Part shown: positions 46,222 through 57,848 of the stretch, piece by piece
How positions within the stretch are numbered: the first letter of the stretch is position 1
How the letters are laid out: each line of letters opens with the position of its first letter
Assembly (NCBI RefSeq): GCF_964031115.1
Contig: NZ_OZ035006.1
Location: 1,923,605 to 1,987,604 of the forward strand
Source: Spiroplasma endosymbiont of Clivina fossor
GTDB lineage: Bacteria; Bacillota_I; Bacilli_A; Mycoplasmatales; Nriv7
Reading direction: 5' to 3'
Length of the DNA stretch: 64,000 nucleotides
Position numbers and translations under genes: made by a program
Notes under the pieces: model-generated
The model's input: only the letters and a program-made list of their open reading frames with translations
Database searches by the model: none
What the model was told of the DNA's origin: nothing

Positions 46222-46409
46222 ACTAGCCAAATTCCTTTCTTGAATTTTTGCTAACTAATAAATTTTTATAGTATCGAGACCCCCCTTAAATTTATAAAAT
46301 TTAATTAACACAAATTAATTATAAATCATCAAATAAGAATTTTTATCATTTTTTCAGTTTATTGAATACTAAAATTTGTTAAAGTTACTATCAAGAAAGG
46401 TAATTTATT
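46222..46409 (-). promoter_or_regulatory. Upstream region of the RIP-ankyrin gene
   Basis: Minus strand: GATGATTTATAATTAATTTG gives a TATAAT -10. The block around it (AATGATAAAAATTCTTATTT) recurs upstream of the second RIP gene at 63400-63440. AGAAAGGA ribosome site about 12 bases before the ATG. The ISLre2 gene is divergent from it. Confidence 0.6.
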
Positions 46410-47156
46410 ATGTTAAAAATTATTAATAATGTAAAAACCTCAGAAAACAAGCATTGATTTAGTTTATTTACAACCCACAAAAATATGTACACCAACAAAT
46501 GCGAACAATTAGCTAATGAATATGAAAAATTAGATGAATACTTATATAAATATCATTATCGGTTAAAACAAGGTTATAAAGTAGTTCATTTTGCTTTAAG
46601 AACAATTATTACAATTTTTGGTGATGTTACTTTTAAGCGACGCCGATATAAATATTGAAATCAAAAATCAGGTAAATTCGAATATGTATGTTTGTTAGAT
46701 AAAGAAATTGGTTTATTGCCCAAACAACGCATTTATTTTGATGTCCAATTTAAAGTTTTAAGTCTTTTGGGTGATGGCAAACGATATCGCAATGTTTTAG
46801 ATGCTCTAAATCATTGTTATATTTCAAAAGGTAGTATTTCAAGAATTTTAAATAAATACAATATTACCGAATATTTTCAACTAGCAGAAAAAGAAACTAA
46901 AACTAGAATTGATGTTAAAAATAAAGATTTATATATTCAGCTAGATGAAACATTTTTAGCGACATTAGATCAGAAAATTAAACAAGACCAAAGAATTCGT
47001 TTAGTTACTTTTCATACTGGACATAAAAAAAAAATTATAAAAATGCTCGTAGAGAACTAGAAAACAAACGAGGTCATTTTCTAATGTTAAAAGTTGGTAA
47101 ACGAATAAATACGATGGATTATCGTGATTTATTAATTAAAGAATTACAAAAACATT
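46410..47156 (+). pseudogene. ISLre2/UPF0236-type transposase, truncated
   Basis: N-terminal half of an ISLre2 transposase: helical start, TIFGDVTFKRRRY, LGDGKRYRNVLDALNHC and LYIQLDETFLATL (catalytic D). The frame breaks in a run of nine A near 47029 (one extra base). The gene is cut by IS5 at 47157 in the middle of the catalytic domain. AAGAAAGG ribosome site before the ATG. The rest of the element is not found in this window. Confidence 0.75.
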
Positions 47157-48079
47157 AGACTTCTTGCAAAATTAATTTAAAATATAATTGAATTGTTGTT
47201 TTTAATAAAAAGGTGGAATTTAAATGAAATTTAAAAAAAATAATCAAATAAGTGATAAAAATTTTTTAAGATTAACTGGTATTAAACATACTACTTTTAA
47301 TAAAATGCTAGAAATTTTAAAAATAGAAGAATTAAAAAAGAGATTTCGTCGCGGAAGAACCAATAAATTATCATTAGAAAATCGTATTTTAATGACTTTA
47401 GAATATTGAAGAGAATATAGAACTTATTTTCATATTGCAAAAAGTTATGATATTAGTGAAAGTAGTTGTTATAGAAATATCAAATGAATTGAAGACACTT
47501 TAATAAAACACCCTAATTTTCAACAACTTACTGGTCAAAAATCACTATTAAAAGATTATTTCAAAGATAAGACTGTTATAATTGATGTAACTGAAAGCCA
47601 AATCCAACGCCCAAAAAAAGACAAAAACAGCACTACTCAGGAAAAAAGAAAAAACACACAATAAAAACACAAGTTATAATTGAAAAAGATAGTAAAAAAA
47701 TTATTAGTTCTGATTTTTCTTATGGTAAAAACCATGACTTTAAAATTTTAAAAGATTCAAAAATTAAATTTTTACCAGAAACAACTGTTTTAGTGGATTT
47801 AGGTTATCAAGGCATACAAAAAATTAATCATAATGTTTTAATTCCTAAAAGAAAATCAAAGAAAAACCCTTTAAATAAAGAAGAAAAGCAAAATAATGAG
47901 CGAATTTCAAAAATGAGAATTGTTATTGAAAATGTTTTTGCTATACTTAAAAAATTTAAAATTATTAGTGAAAAATATCGAAATCGTAGAAAAAGATTTG
48001 CTTTAAGATTTAATTTAATAGCTTCAATTTATAATTTACAACTATTAGTTTAAATATATTTGATAATTTAAAATTTCAG
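47157..48079 (+). mobile_element. IS5-family element, copy 5, right end lost
   Basis: First 923 bp of the 1068-bp element, cut at TTTCAG and joined to IS256. Transposase complete. Confidence 0.88.
47224..48053 (+). CDS. IS5-family transposase (two frames)
   Basis: Complete two-frame gene although the element lacks its right end. Confidence 0.78.
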
Positions 48080-49410
48080 GGACTGTACAATTAACTGTGT
48101 CTCTAAGTAATTAACTTAAATTCATTCTGAATTATACTTAAAAGAAGGAGAACAGAAAATGACAAAAAAAATAAAAAAAGAACCTGACGCAATTGATAAA
48201 GTTGTTGATTATTTTTTAGAAAATATTGATAATCCACAAGATTTATTTAAAGGCAATACTATTTTTCAGGAATTTACCAAAAAATTAACTGAACGAATGT
48301 TAAATACGGAAATTAAAGATTATCTTGAAACTGATGAGAATCATAATAAAAGAAATGGCAACACACAAAAAACCATTATTACTAAAAATGGTTCAATCGC
48401 AATTGATGTACCAAGAGATCGAAATAGTACTTTTGAACCAGTAATTATTCCAAAAAGACAAAGAAGATTTGATAACTTTGATCAAAAAGTAATTTCTTTA
48501 TATGCAAGAGGAATGACAATTTCTGATATCAAAGCACAATTGCAAGAATTCTATCACGGAGCAGAAATTTCAGAAAGTTTAATTAGTCAAATAACTGATG
48601 ATGTTATTGAAGAAGTTAAAATGTGACAAACTAAACCTTTAGAGAAGATTTATCCGATTGTTTATTTTGATTGTATTGTTGTTAAAGTAAAGCAAGATAA
48701 ACGAATAATAAATAAAGCAGTTTATCTTGCCTTAGGAATTAATTTAGATGGTTTAAAAGATATTTTAGGAATGTGAATTAGTGAGAATGAGGGAGCCAAA
48801 TTTTGACTTAATAATCTTACGGAAATGAAAAATCGTGGGTTACAAGATATTCTTGTTGCTTGTAGTGATAATTTAACTGGGATGTCTGATGCAATAGAAG
48901 CTGTTTTCCCAAAAACACAGCATCAATTATGCATTGTTCATCAAATTCGCAATAGTTTAAAATTTGTTCCTTACAAAGATCGCAAACTTGTAGCTAATGA
49001 TTTAAAATCAATTTATACAGCAATTAATGAAGAAATAGCGTTAATTGCTTTAGATCATTTTTCAGAAAAATGAAATAAAAAGTATCCACAAATTACTAAA
49101 TCATGAAAAAATAACTGAAATAATTTAATAATTTTTCTTGAATATCCTCAGGAATTTAGAAGAATTATTTACACAACTAATGCGATTGAATCTGTTAATA
49201 GTCAATTAAGAAAAGTCATTAAGAATAAAAAGATTTTTCCTAATGACGCATCAGTTTTTAAAATATTTTATTTAGCATTTCAAAATATGGTTAAGAAATG
49301 AACGATGCCAATTCAAAATTGGGGTAGTGCAATTTCACATTTAATGATAAAATTTGAGGACAGAGTGAATTTAAGTTAATTACTTAGAGACACAGTTAAT
49401 TGTACAGTCC
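48080..49410 (+). mobile_element. IS256-family element, copy C, with altered 5' end
   Basis: Both ends read GGACTGTACAATTAACTGTG and onward for 45 bp. The outer GGGCCTGTCC ends of copy A are absent. Whether it can move is doubtful. Confidence 0.82.
48159..49379 (+). CDS. IS256-family transposase
   Basis: 406 residues, intact; differs from copy A at single positions ([16 protein letters not shown]). AGAAGGAG ribosome site kept. All three acidic catalytic residues present. Confidence 0.9.
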
Positions 49411-50333
49411 CTGAAATTTTAAATTATCAAATATATTTAAACTAATAGTTGTAAATTATAAATTGAAGCTATTAAATTAAATCTTAAAGCAAATCTTTTT
49501 CTACGATTTCGATATTTTTCACTAATAATTTTAAATTTTTTAAGTATAGCAAAAACATTTTCAATAACAATTCTCATTTTTGAAATTCGCTCATTATTTT
49601 GCTTTTCTTCTTTATTTAAAGGGTTTTTCTTTGATTTTCTTTTAGGAATTAAAACATTATGATTAATTTTTTGTATGCCTTGATAACCTAAATCCACTAA
49701 AACAGTTGTTTCTGGTAAAAATTTAATTTTTGAATCTTTTAAAATTTTAAAGTCATGGTTTTTACCATAAGAAAAATCAGAACTAATAATTTTTTTACTA
49801 TCTTTTTCAATTATAACTTGTGTTTTTATTGTGTGTTTTTTCTTTTTTCCTGAGTAGTGCTGTTTTTGTCTTTTTTTGGGCGTTGGATTTGGCTTTCAGT
49901 TACATCAATTATAACAGTCTTATCTTTGAAATAATCTTTTAATAGTGATTTTTGACCAGTAAGTTGTTGAAAATTAGGGTGTTTTATTAAAGTGTCTTCA
50001 ATTCATTTGATATTTCTATAACAACTACTTTCACTAATATCATAACTTTTTGCAATATGAAAATAAGTTCTATATTCTCTTCAATATTCTAAAGTCATTA
50101 AAATACGATTTTCTAATGATAATTTATTGGTTCTTCCGCGACGAAATCTCTTTTTTAATTCTTCTATTTTTAAAATTTCTAGCATTTTATTAAAAGTAGT
50201 ATGTTTAATACCAGTTAATCTTAAAAAATTTTTATCACTTATTTGATTATTTTTTTTAAATTTCATTTAAATTCCACCTTTTTATTAAAAACAACAATTC
50301 AATTATATTTTAAATTAATTTTGCAAGAAGTCT
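49411..50333 (-). mobile_element. IS5-family element, copy 6, inverted partner
   Basis: Mirror image of 47157-48079 with the same truncation point. Confidence 0.88.
49437..50266 (-). CDS. IS5-family transposase (two frames)
   Basis: Complete two-frame gene within the right arm of the inverted repeat. Confidence 0.78.
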
Positions 50334-50369
50334 AATTAGTGAAAATTTAATAATATTAATAATTTTTTG

Positions 50370-50708
50370 TTTTAATTTTGTCGAAAACTCTTGATAAAAT
50401 AAAAAAATATTTTTGTTTTCCTTCTGAATTATGTCCATTTTTAACGCAATGGTAAGATTCACATTTAGGGCATTTAATACCTTGCGATCTAAATTTTTGA
50501 TCAATTTCATTTAAACGTTTTTGTTTTTTTATTAATTCTGCTTGTTGTTTGACTTTTTCATAAAATTCTAAAAATTGATCATCTGTTAAAGTATTTACTA
50601 GTTCTTGAATTATTTTTTCCATAATTATTATCCACCTCTATCATATTAAAAATATACCTAAAATTAAGTATATTCAATAAATATCAAGAGTTTTCGACAA
50701 AATTAAAA
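50370..50708 (-). mobile_element. Internally deleted IS1595-like element, copy 7 (339 bp)
   Basis: Both terminal repeats are kept, but the sequence jumps from about 40 bp of the 3' end straight into the zinc-ribbon codons; the remaining ORF (from 50622) codes the first 75 or so residues. It could be moved by transposase from full copies. Flanks do not match, so its right side was rearranged. Confidence 0.78.
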
Positions 50709-50839
50709 AGATTATGTTTGTTAATATTAAATATTTTGTTTTATTACTTATTTTTCAAATAAAACGATAATTAAATTGTAGTTACTTTTCTTTCAAAATT
50801 AATCAAATATTTTTCCACCTAACAAAACTAAACGCGATC
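50709..50839. repeat. MITE-like repeat, right-hand fragment
   Basis: 131 bp matching the right part of the long repeat, ending ACTAAACGCGATC. Here the terminal sequence is a better match to the left-end consensus than in the two long copies. Confidence 0.7.
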
Positions 50840-50910
50840 TTTTCATATAGTAATCTTACCATAATATTTTAAGTATGTTATAATATTTTTTGATTATATA
50901 GGTGAATTTA
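50840..50910 (+). promoter_or_regulatory. cysS promoter region
   Basis: TATAAT in GTATGTTATAATATT about 30 bases before the ATG, followed by a weak AGGTGA ribosome site. Confidence 0.5.
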
Positions 50911-52227
50911 ATGCAAATATGAGATAGTAAACAACAACAAAAAATTAAAATCAATGACTTGATGGTTACAATGTATGTTTGTGGACCGACAGTTTATGGT
51001 GATATTCATATTGGGAATATGCGACCAATTGTTATTTTTGATATTTTGCAACGATTATTTATGGTTACTAAACAGAAATTTTTTTATGTGCAAAATATTA
51101 CTGATATTGATGATAAGATTATTCATCAAGCTCATTTAGAAAAAATAACCGAAAAGGAATTAACAGAAAAGTATACTAAAAGTTATTTTGAGGTTTTAAA
51201 ACAGTTAAATGTTTATGAACCAAATTTATTTGTCAAAGTAAGTGATAATATTGTTGATATTATTAAATTTATTGACCGCTTAGTTAAAATTGAAGCTGCT
51301 TATGTTAAGAATGGTAATGTTTATTTAGCAATAGAAAAATATTTTCAATCTTATGGACAATTATCAAAGAAAAATTTAAAGGATTTGCAAGTAGGAATTA
51401 GAGTTGCGATTGATAGTAATAAAAATTATGTTAATGATTTTGTTTTATGGAAAAAAACCGATCAGGGACAAAAATGAACTTCGCCTTGAAGTGAAGGCAG
51501 ACCGGGATGACATACTGAATGTGCCTTATTTATTAATAAATATTTTAAACAGTCGATTAATCTTCATGGTGGCGGTATTGATTTAATATTTCCTCATCAT
51601 GAAAATGAAAGAATTCAATTGTTGGCATTAAATAAGCAAGAACCTGTTAAAATATGACTTCATAATGGTCATCTATTTTATGATGATGTCAAAATGTCAA
51701 AATCTCTTAAAAATACTATTATTGTTAAAGAATTTTTGCACCATTATGATGCTAATGTTTTACGATATTTATTAACGCTAACCCATTATTCTAAGCCGTT
51801 AAATATTACTAAAAATTTTATTATTCAAGGAAAAGAAAAAGTTGCAAAAATTTATCAAATATTAAAAGAAAGTTTAGTAACTTCATTTTTAAATGGCGAG
51901 GTTAATACTAATAAAAAAAATGAACAACTTGTGATGCAAGTGGTAAATTATTTACAAGATGACCTTAACTTTGCTAATGCTTGAGTAATAATTGAACAAA
52001 TTATTAAGGAAATTAATAATATTTTAAAAGGAAAATCAGGAAAAATTTTACCATTATTTAATACCCTGCAACAATGCTTATTTCTTTTAGGTTTACAATT
52101 TTCATTAGTTTCGTTTGATGATGATGTGAAACAATTATTATTATCTTGACAAGATGCCCGTAAACAAAAAAAATATAATTTAGCAGATAAAATTAGAAAA
52201 CAATTACAAGCGAAGAATATTTTATAA
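50911..52227 (+). CDS. cysS: Cysteinyl-tRNA synthetase
   Basis: 438 residues. [18 protein letters not shown] carries the zinc Cys and HIGN (HIGH), with [26 protein letters not shown] and KMSKSLKN (KMSKS). Charges tRNA-Cys. Several UGA-Trp codons. Upstream of rlmB, a pairing common in Firmicutes and mollicutes. Confidence 0.95.
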
Positions 52228-52269
52228 AATATGTTCAAAAATAATTTTCTTTATTAAGGAGTAACAAAA

Positions 52270-52989
52270 ATGGCAAATTATATTTATGGTAAAAATCCTT
52301 TAAAACAATTATTAGCTGATGACCGCCAACGAATTGAAAAAGTTTTTATTTTACCACAAGAAAAAGTTATTATTGAGCAATTAAAGCAGGCGAATATTTC
52401 TTATGTTATTAGTAATAAAGAACAATTATTATTATTAGTTAAGCATTCAAAACATCAAGGAATTGTCTGTTTAATTAAGGAATATGTGTATACTTCTTTA
52501 GAAGTAGTTTTACAAAAAGTAAAAACTAAAAAATATCCTTTAATTTTAATTTTAGATCAAATTGAAGATCCAAGAAATTTTGGAGCAATTTTGCGAAGTT
52601 GTGATGCAGTTAATGTTGATGTGGTTATTATTTTGAAGCAAAGACAAGTAGAATTAAATGCTACGGTTGCAAAAACTTCTGTTGGTGCGATTAACTATGT
52701 GCCGGTTGTGAAAGTAACTAATCTTAGTAATACTTTAACGACATTAAAAGAAAATGGTTTTTGGATTGTTGCTAGTGCTTTAAATACCGAAATTAATTAT
52801 TATAATGTTGACTATAAAAAACCGATTGCTTTAATTGTTGGTAATGAAGGTAAAGGTGTTAGTCAGAAACTTTTAAATAATTCTGATTATATTGTTAAAG
52901 TACCAATGCAAGGTCATATTAATTCTTTAAATGTTGCTGTTGCTAGTGCTTTGCTATTATATCAAGTTCGGAATAATCAAAATAATTAA
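52270..52989 (+). CDS. rlmB: 23S rRNA (G2251-2'-O) methyltransferase, TrmH/SpoU family
   Basis: 239 residues. N-terminal substrate-binding domain (YIYGKNPLKQLL), then the SPOUT knot: LDQIEDPRNFGAILRSCDAVNVD (motif 1), LIVGNEGKGVS (motif 2) and MQGHINSLNVAVASALLLY (motif 3). Methylates the 23S P-loop guanosine. TAAGGAG site. In an operon with cysS. Confidence 0.92.
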   Translation: MANYIYGKNPLKQLLADDRQRIEKVFILPQEKVIIEQLKQANISYVISNKEQLLLLVKHSKHQGIVCLIKEYVYTSLEVVLQKVKTKKYPLILILDQIEDPRNFGAILRSCDAVNVDVVIILKQRQVELNATVAKTSVGAINYVPVVKVTNLSNTLTTLKENGFWIVASALNTEINYYNVDYKKPIALIVGNEGKGVSQKLLNNSDYIVKVPMQGHINSLNVAVASALLLYQVRNNQNN

Positions 52990-52998
52990 GGAGTTTAA

Positions 52999-53079
52999 AT
53001 GGAAGATAATGAATTAATATATCAATACCAAAATGCCTATCAACAACCAGCGTTTATATTTTTATGAAAAAAATTTTAA
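52999..53079 (+). pseudogene. 5' stump of a gene downstream of rlmB (sigma-factor-like?)
   Basis: MEDNELIYQYQNAYQQPAFI, about 24 residues, after an AAGGAG site 10 bases past rlmB, then cut by an IS1595 fragment. The pattern DNELIYQYQ...AF resembles the start of SigH/sigma-70-like proteins that follow rlmB in related genomes. That is inference from position. Confidence 0.4.
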
Positions 53080-53348
53080 TTTTGTCGAAAACTCTTGATA
53101 TTTATTGAATATACTTAATTTTAGGTATATTTTTAATATGATAGAGGTGGATTGTAAATCACACACAGTTATTAGACTATGCTTCTCTTAATTGATTTAA
53201 TAATACCATATTTTGTGTTATTAAAATTAAAAAAATTTTTTTAATTTTGTCGAAAACTCTTGATAAAATAAAAAAAATCATCAACTTGATAATTTTAAAA
53301 GGCTTTTATGTAAAATTACTATTTTTACTTTAACTTTTTTTATACATT
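53074..53348. mobile_element. IS1595 end fragments with 86 bp of other DNA
   Basis: 53074-53153 is the 5' end of an IS1595-like element ending at GAGGTGGAT. 53153-53238 is unrecognised. 53239-53348 is a 3' end of another copy on the opposite strand, cut by IS5. Confidence 0.75.
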
Positions 53349-54416
53349 AGACTTCTTGCAAAATTAATTTAAAATATAATTGAATTGTTGTTTTTAATAA
53401 AAAGGTGGAATTTAAATGAAATTTAAAAAAAATAATCAAATAAGTGATAAAAATTTTTTAAGATTAACTGGTATTAAACATACTACTTTTAATAAAATGC
53501 TAGAAATTTTAAAAATAGAAGAATTAAAAAAGAGATTTCGTCGCGGAAGAACCAATAAATTATCATTAGAAAATCGTATTTTAATGACTTTAGAATATTG
53601 AAGAGAATATAGAACTTATTTTCATATTGCAAAAAGTTATGATATTAGTGAAAGTAGTTGTTATAGAAATATCAAATGAATTGAAGACACTTTAATAAAA
53701 CACCCTAATTTTCAACAACTTACTGGTCAAAAATCACTATTAAAAGATTATTTCAAAGATAAGACTGTTATAATTGATGTAACTGAAAGCCAAATCCAAC
53801 GCCCAAAAAAAGACAAAAACAGCACTACTCAGGAAAAAAGAAAAAACACACAATAAAAACACAAGTTATAATTGAAAAAGATAGTAAAAAAATTATTAGT
53901 TCTGATTTTTCTTATGGTAAAAACCATGACTTTAAAATTTTAAAAGATTCAAAAATTAAATTTTTACCAGAAACAACTGTTTTAGTGGATTTAGGTTATC
54001 AAGGCATACAAAAAATTAATCATAATGTTTTAATTCCTAAAAGAAAATCAAAGAAAAACCCTTTAAATAAAGAAGAAAAGCAAAATAATGAGCGAATTTC
54101 AAAAATGAGAATTGTTATTGAAAATGTTTTTGCTATACTTAAAAAATTTAAAATTATTAGTGAAAAATATCGAAATCGTAGAAAAAGATTTGCTTTAAGA
54201 TTTAATTTAATAGCTTCAATTTATAATTTACAACTATTAGTTTAAATATATTTGATAATTTAAAATTTCAGTCTTTTTTTATTGTAAATAATAATTTTTA
54301 TTATGTTTTAATGACAAAATATTTGTAAAAATAATCTAAAAATTATTTTAATAACACTTTTATATTTATTTTAAATTTAAAAATTATAATTATCATATTA
54401 ATTTTGCAAGAAGTCT
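53349..54416 (+). mobile_element. IS5-family element, copy 7 (1068 bp)
   Basis: ATT on both sides (53346-53348, 54417-54419), but the left flank is IS1595 3' sequence and the right flank is a conjugation gene, so the flanks come from different loci. Confidence 0.85.
53416..54245 (+). CDS. IS5-family transposase (two frames)
   Basis: Same structure and A-AAA-AAA slip site as the other copies. Confidence 0.8.
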
Positions 54417-54417
54417 A

Positions 54418-54882
54418 TTACATAGTTTTTAAAATACTAGCTAATTTATAAATGGGAATATCACGCTCTTGTTGATTAGCCAATGATATATCTCTTGCTT
54501 CAATACGATATACAATCGCAATTTTGTTTTCAAAATTAATAATATTGTCTTCAATTTTTTTAATTTTACTTATTTTTAAAACATCATTATTGTGTTTTTT
54601 AACAAAAATATATTTGAATGCAGTTCAAATAACATTGTGCAGCTTAGTACCGTTTTTAGTTGGAAACATTAAAATTAAACTTGTTAACCACATAAAAATA
54701 GTAATAATAACACTAACAATTATTTGATATTTGAATAAAAACGAAAATATTAAAGCTGTAATTAAAAAGTTAATTACTATGATAGCAATTTCAACTTTAC
54801 CAATCCCGCCAAGGGCATTGGAAATAGTAAAACGAATTTTACTTGCTCGTTTTGTGATAATGCGTGCTTTGTTGTCGTCCAT
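54418..54882 (-). CDS. Conjugative-element membrane protein (PrgI-like)
   Basis: 154 residues: short basic N-terminus, two TM segments (about 32-50 and 54-73), then a soluble C-terminal half. This size and topology, and its position after a VirB6-like gene, fit the PrgI-type protein that precedes the VirB4 ATPase in Gram-positive and mycoplasmal conjugative elements. The expected ATPase gene is missing: IS5 begins two bases after the stop. Starts two bases after the previous gene's stop, so coupled. Confidence 0.55.
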
Positions 54883-54884
54883 AG

Positions 54885-55196
54885 TTATTCGTCTCCTTTA
54901 TTGCTCAACGCTTCTTGGTTAATTTTATTTGTTTCATTTGTTTTGCTTCATTCTTTTTGAAACAAATTGATTAAAAATTGACCTTGTCAAATTTCACTTT
55001 TGACATGTATTTTGGCGTCATTGTCATATATTCAAATAATATATTCATCATTGGCTTTTATTCCAACGGCAAGCGATTTATCTTTTCGCGAACCATGAAT
55101 ACATTTTTTATTAATTCAAACCGACAAACCTTTATAAAAAGGAATGGAAAATAAATTTGCTTTGTCAGTTTTTCGTTTTAGTTTACGGCGTGCCAT
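54885..55196 (-). CDS. Hypothetical protein of the conjugative element
   Basis: 103 residues from ATG 55196 (MARRKLKRKTDKANLF); the frame is open further up to about 55271, where a TTG could start it. Basic N-terminus, beta-rich middle (LSVWINKKC, YIIWIYDNDAKIHVKSEIW), acidic end. Between the VirB6-like and PrgI-like genes. Not recognised. Confidence 0.5.
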
Positions 55197-56271
55197 AATG
55201 TTTACTGTTATTCAATCATTGTGTTTAATTTCGATATTTTTTGCCTTTAAATGCGTTGCAGACAATGATTTCAAAATTATTTATCAGTAAATCATTGATT
55301 GATTTTTTCACTTGTTTTGGCATGACTTTTTGCAAAATCACTAGTAACGGTATTTTTAAATTTTGCTTTGGCAATATTTTTAAAACCATGCTCTTTGGCA
55401 CCTTGATGAACCGCACGAGCAATCCCTAATTCACTAGCAGTTTTTTTACTTAAACTATAACTTGTTCTTACTCCGCTCGTAACCATTGCTCCACCAGAAA
55501 TAAAGGCGTTTGTAGCAACTTTTAACCCCATAATATTCCCAAATCCCCCGTCACCTAATGATGTAGTATTACCCCCCCCATAAGCGATGACAATAATTGT
55601 GGTGATTTGACAACCACAATGCCAAAGGCAAAAATTCCTAGTAAAGTAAAAATTGGCCTTGTGGTTGGGTCAGGGATTGCGTTTCCGATTTCAGCAAAAA
55701 TCGTAATACTTCATAAAAATAAACTATACGCTAAAAAAACCATATTAAAACTAAGAAAGCGAGCAACAGTTAATTCTTTTCAGTTTCTAAATCTTCGCCC
55801 CTCATCTTGGATTGCTGACACAATCACAATTGGTGATAAAACATAAAGAATTAATAGTTCGGCAGTTCGTCAAAATAAAAATAAACTAATTAATAAAAAG
55901 ATATATATCATAAAGCCCTCTGAAAACAAACACATCAAATAATTAAAATGCCCACTATCGGCAAATGTTCAACTCGCTGGCACATAATCAAAATTGTGCA
56001 TACCATTATCAAACGAAGAATTGAAAATAAACAAGCCGATATTTTGCATATTCAAATTACTTGCTTGCATAATTGCTTGGGTTAACAAATTAACAATAAT
56101 ATTTAAAGTGAAAAAAATAATTGGGATTGTGGGAATAGCTATAAACAATAAAATCATATTTCGTAATGTTGCTTTTAACTTACTGTGTTTTTCATCAGCT
56201 AACATTATTTCAATCATTCGTCCGGCAAGCAACAACGCTAATATTATTCCGGCAATAGCCACTATTACAAT

Positions 56272-57339
56272 AGACTTCTTGCAAAATTAATTTAAAATAT
56301 AATTGAATTGTTGTTTTTAATAAAAAGGTGGAATTTAAATGAAATTTAAAAAAAATAATCAAATAAGTGATAAAAATTTTTTAAGATTAACTGGTATTAA
56401 ACATACTACTTTTAATAAAATGCTAGAAATTTTAAAAATAGAAGAATTAAAAAAGAGATTTCGTCGCGGAAGAACCAATAAATTATCATTAGAAAATCGT
56501 ATTTTAATGACTTTAGAATATTGAAGAGAATATAGAACTTATTTTCATATTGCAAAAAGTTATGATATTAGTGAAAGTAGTTGTTATAGAAATATCAAAT
56601 GAATTGAAGACGCTTTAATAAAACACCCTAATTTTCAACAACTTACTGGTCAAAAATCACTATTAAAAGATTATTTCAAAGATAAGACTGTTATAATTGA
56701 TGTAACTGAAAGCCAAATCCAACGCCCAAAAAAAGACAAAAACAGCACTACTCAGGAAAAAAGAAAAAACACACAATAAAAACACAAGTTATAATTGAAA
56801 AAGATAGTAAAAAAATTATTAGTTCTGATTTTTCTTATGGTAAAAACCATGACTTTAAAATTTTAAAAGATTCAAAAATTAAATTTTTACCAGAAACAAC
56901 TGTTTTAGTGGATTTAGGTTATCAAGGCATACAAAAAATTAATCATAATGTTTTAATTCCTAAAAGAAAATCAAAGAAAAACCCTTTAAATAAAGAAGAA
57001 AAGCAAAATAATGAGCGAATTTCAAAAATGAGAATTGTTATTGAAAATGTTTTTGCTATACTTAAAAAATTTAAAATTATTAGTGAAAAATATCGAAATC
57101 GTAGAAAAAGATTTGCTTTAAGATTTAATTTAATAGCTTCAATTTATAATTTACAACTATTAGTTTAAATATATTTGATAATTTAAAATTTCAGTCTTTT
57201 TTTATTGTAAATAATAATTTTTATTATGTTTTAATGACAAAATATTTGTAAAAATAATCTAAAAATTATTTTAATAACACTTTTATATTTATTTTAAATT
57301 TAAAAATTATAATTATCATATTAATTTTGCAAGAAGTCT
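56272..57339 (+). mobile_element. IS5-family element, copy 8 (1068 bp)
   Basis: Simple insertion with AAT at 56269-56271 and 57340-57342; removal rejoins the VirB6-like frame. Confidence 0.9.
56339..57168 (+). CDS. IS5-family transposase (two frames)
   Basis: Same structure as the other copies; one substitution seen (GACGCT for GACACT). Confidence 0.8.
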
Positions 57340-57848
57340 AATAAATAACATTGGTACACCGTTAGGATTATTATTTTCAAAAAGCAAACGATTTGCTAAA
57401 TTCCTACCCGACATAAAATAAATTATGTCTTGGAATTTATTTAAAAGCCAAAGCAAGGGTTTAATAAAAATAAGATATAAAATAGCAGAAACCGCATTCA
57501 TAATTGAACTTAACAGTCAACTCGGTGCATCACCACCACTATCACTAGCTATTTGACTACTTTTTGTCAATAATTCAGACGCGTCGCGTGTGTGCGCAGT
57601 GGTAAAAAAATTATTTATTGTATCAGGGGCAAAAATAGCCCTAATCGCAGCAATAATTATAACAATAATAACTACTATTAACATCAAGGGCAAGAATGCT
57701 ATAATAAAGAAACATAGCCATTTTCTTAATTACATTGTTAACAATGGCTATGATGTTATTTATTGATGTTGGTTTGATTTTTGCTGATTTGCCAACGAGG
57801 AAAGGGTTTTTTAATCCTTTTTTCTTTTGTAACATTTTTACGTCTCCT

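Larger units (their letters stand above)
47157..50333. repeat. Large inverted repeat: 968-bp arms around an IS256 gene
   Basis: Left arm 47157-48124 and right arm 49366-50333 are inverted copies: 923 bp of IS5, then 45 bp of IS256 3'-end sequence. The normal IS256 5' end is missing; a copy of its 3' end stands in its place. Equal arm lengths and identical junctions at TTCAG|GGACTG show one event. Confidence 0.88.
55277..57835 (-). pseudogene. VirB6/TrbL-like conjugation membrane protein (Mbov_0396-like), broken
   Basis: Rebuilt from ATG 57835: a basic N-terminus, then at least eight TM segments (LMLIVVIIVIIIAA, ILALLLAGRMIEIML, FLLISLFLFWRTAELL and others), ending in a soluble Gly/Ala/Lys-rich tail to TAA 55279-55277. 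This is like the polytopic protein next to the pilin in mycoplasma ICEs. Three lesions: a frameshift near 57690, IS5 at 56272-57339 (AAT duplication; flanks rejoin in frame as MLFIVIVAIAG), and a G8 run at 55572-55579 where nine G would restore the frame. Confidence 0.65.

Noticed and set aside
53153..53238. 86-bp segment between IS1595 fragments as a possible small RNA
   Set aside because: No promoter, stem or terminator evident; more likely a scrap of target DNA.
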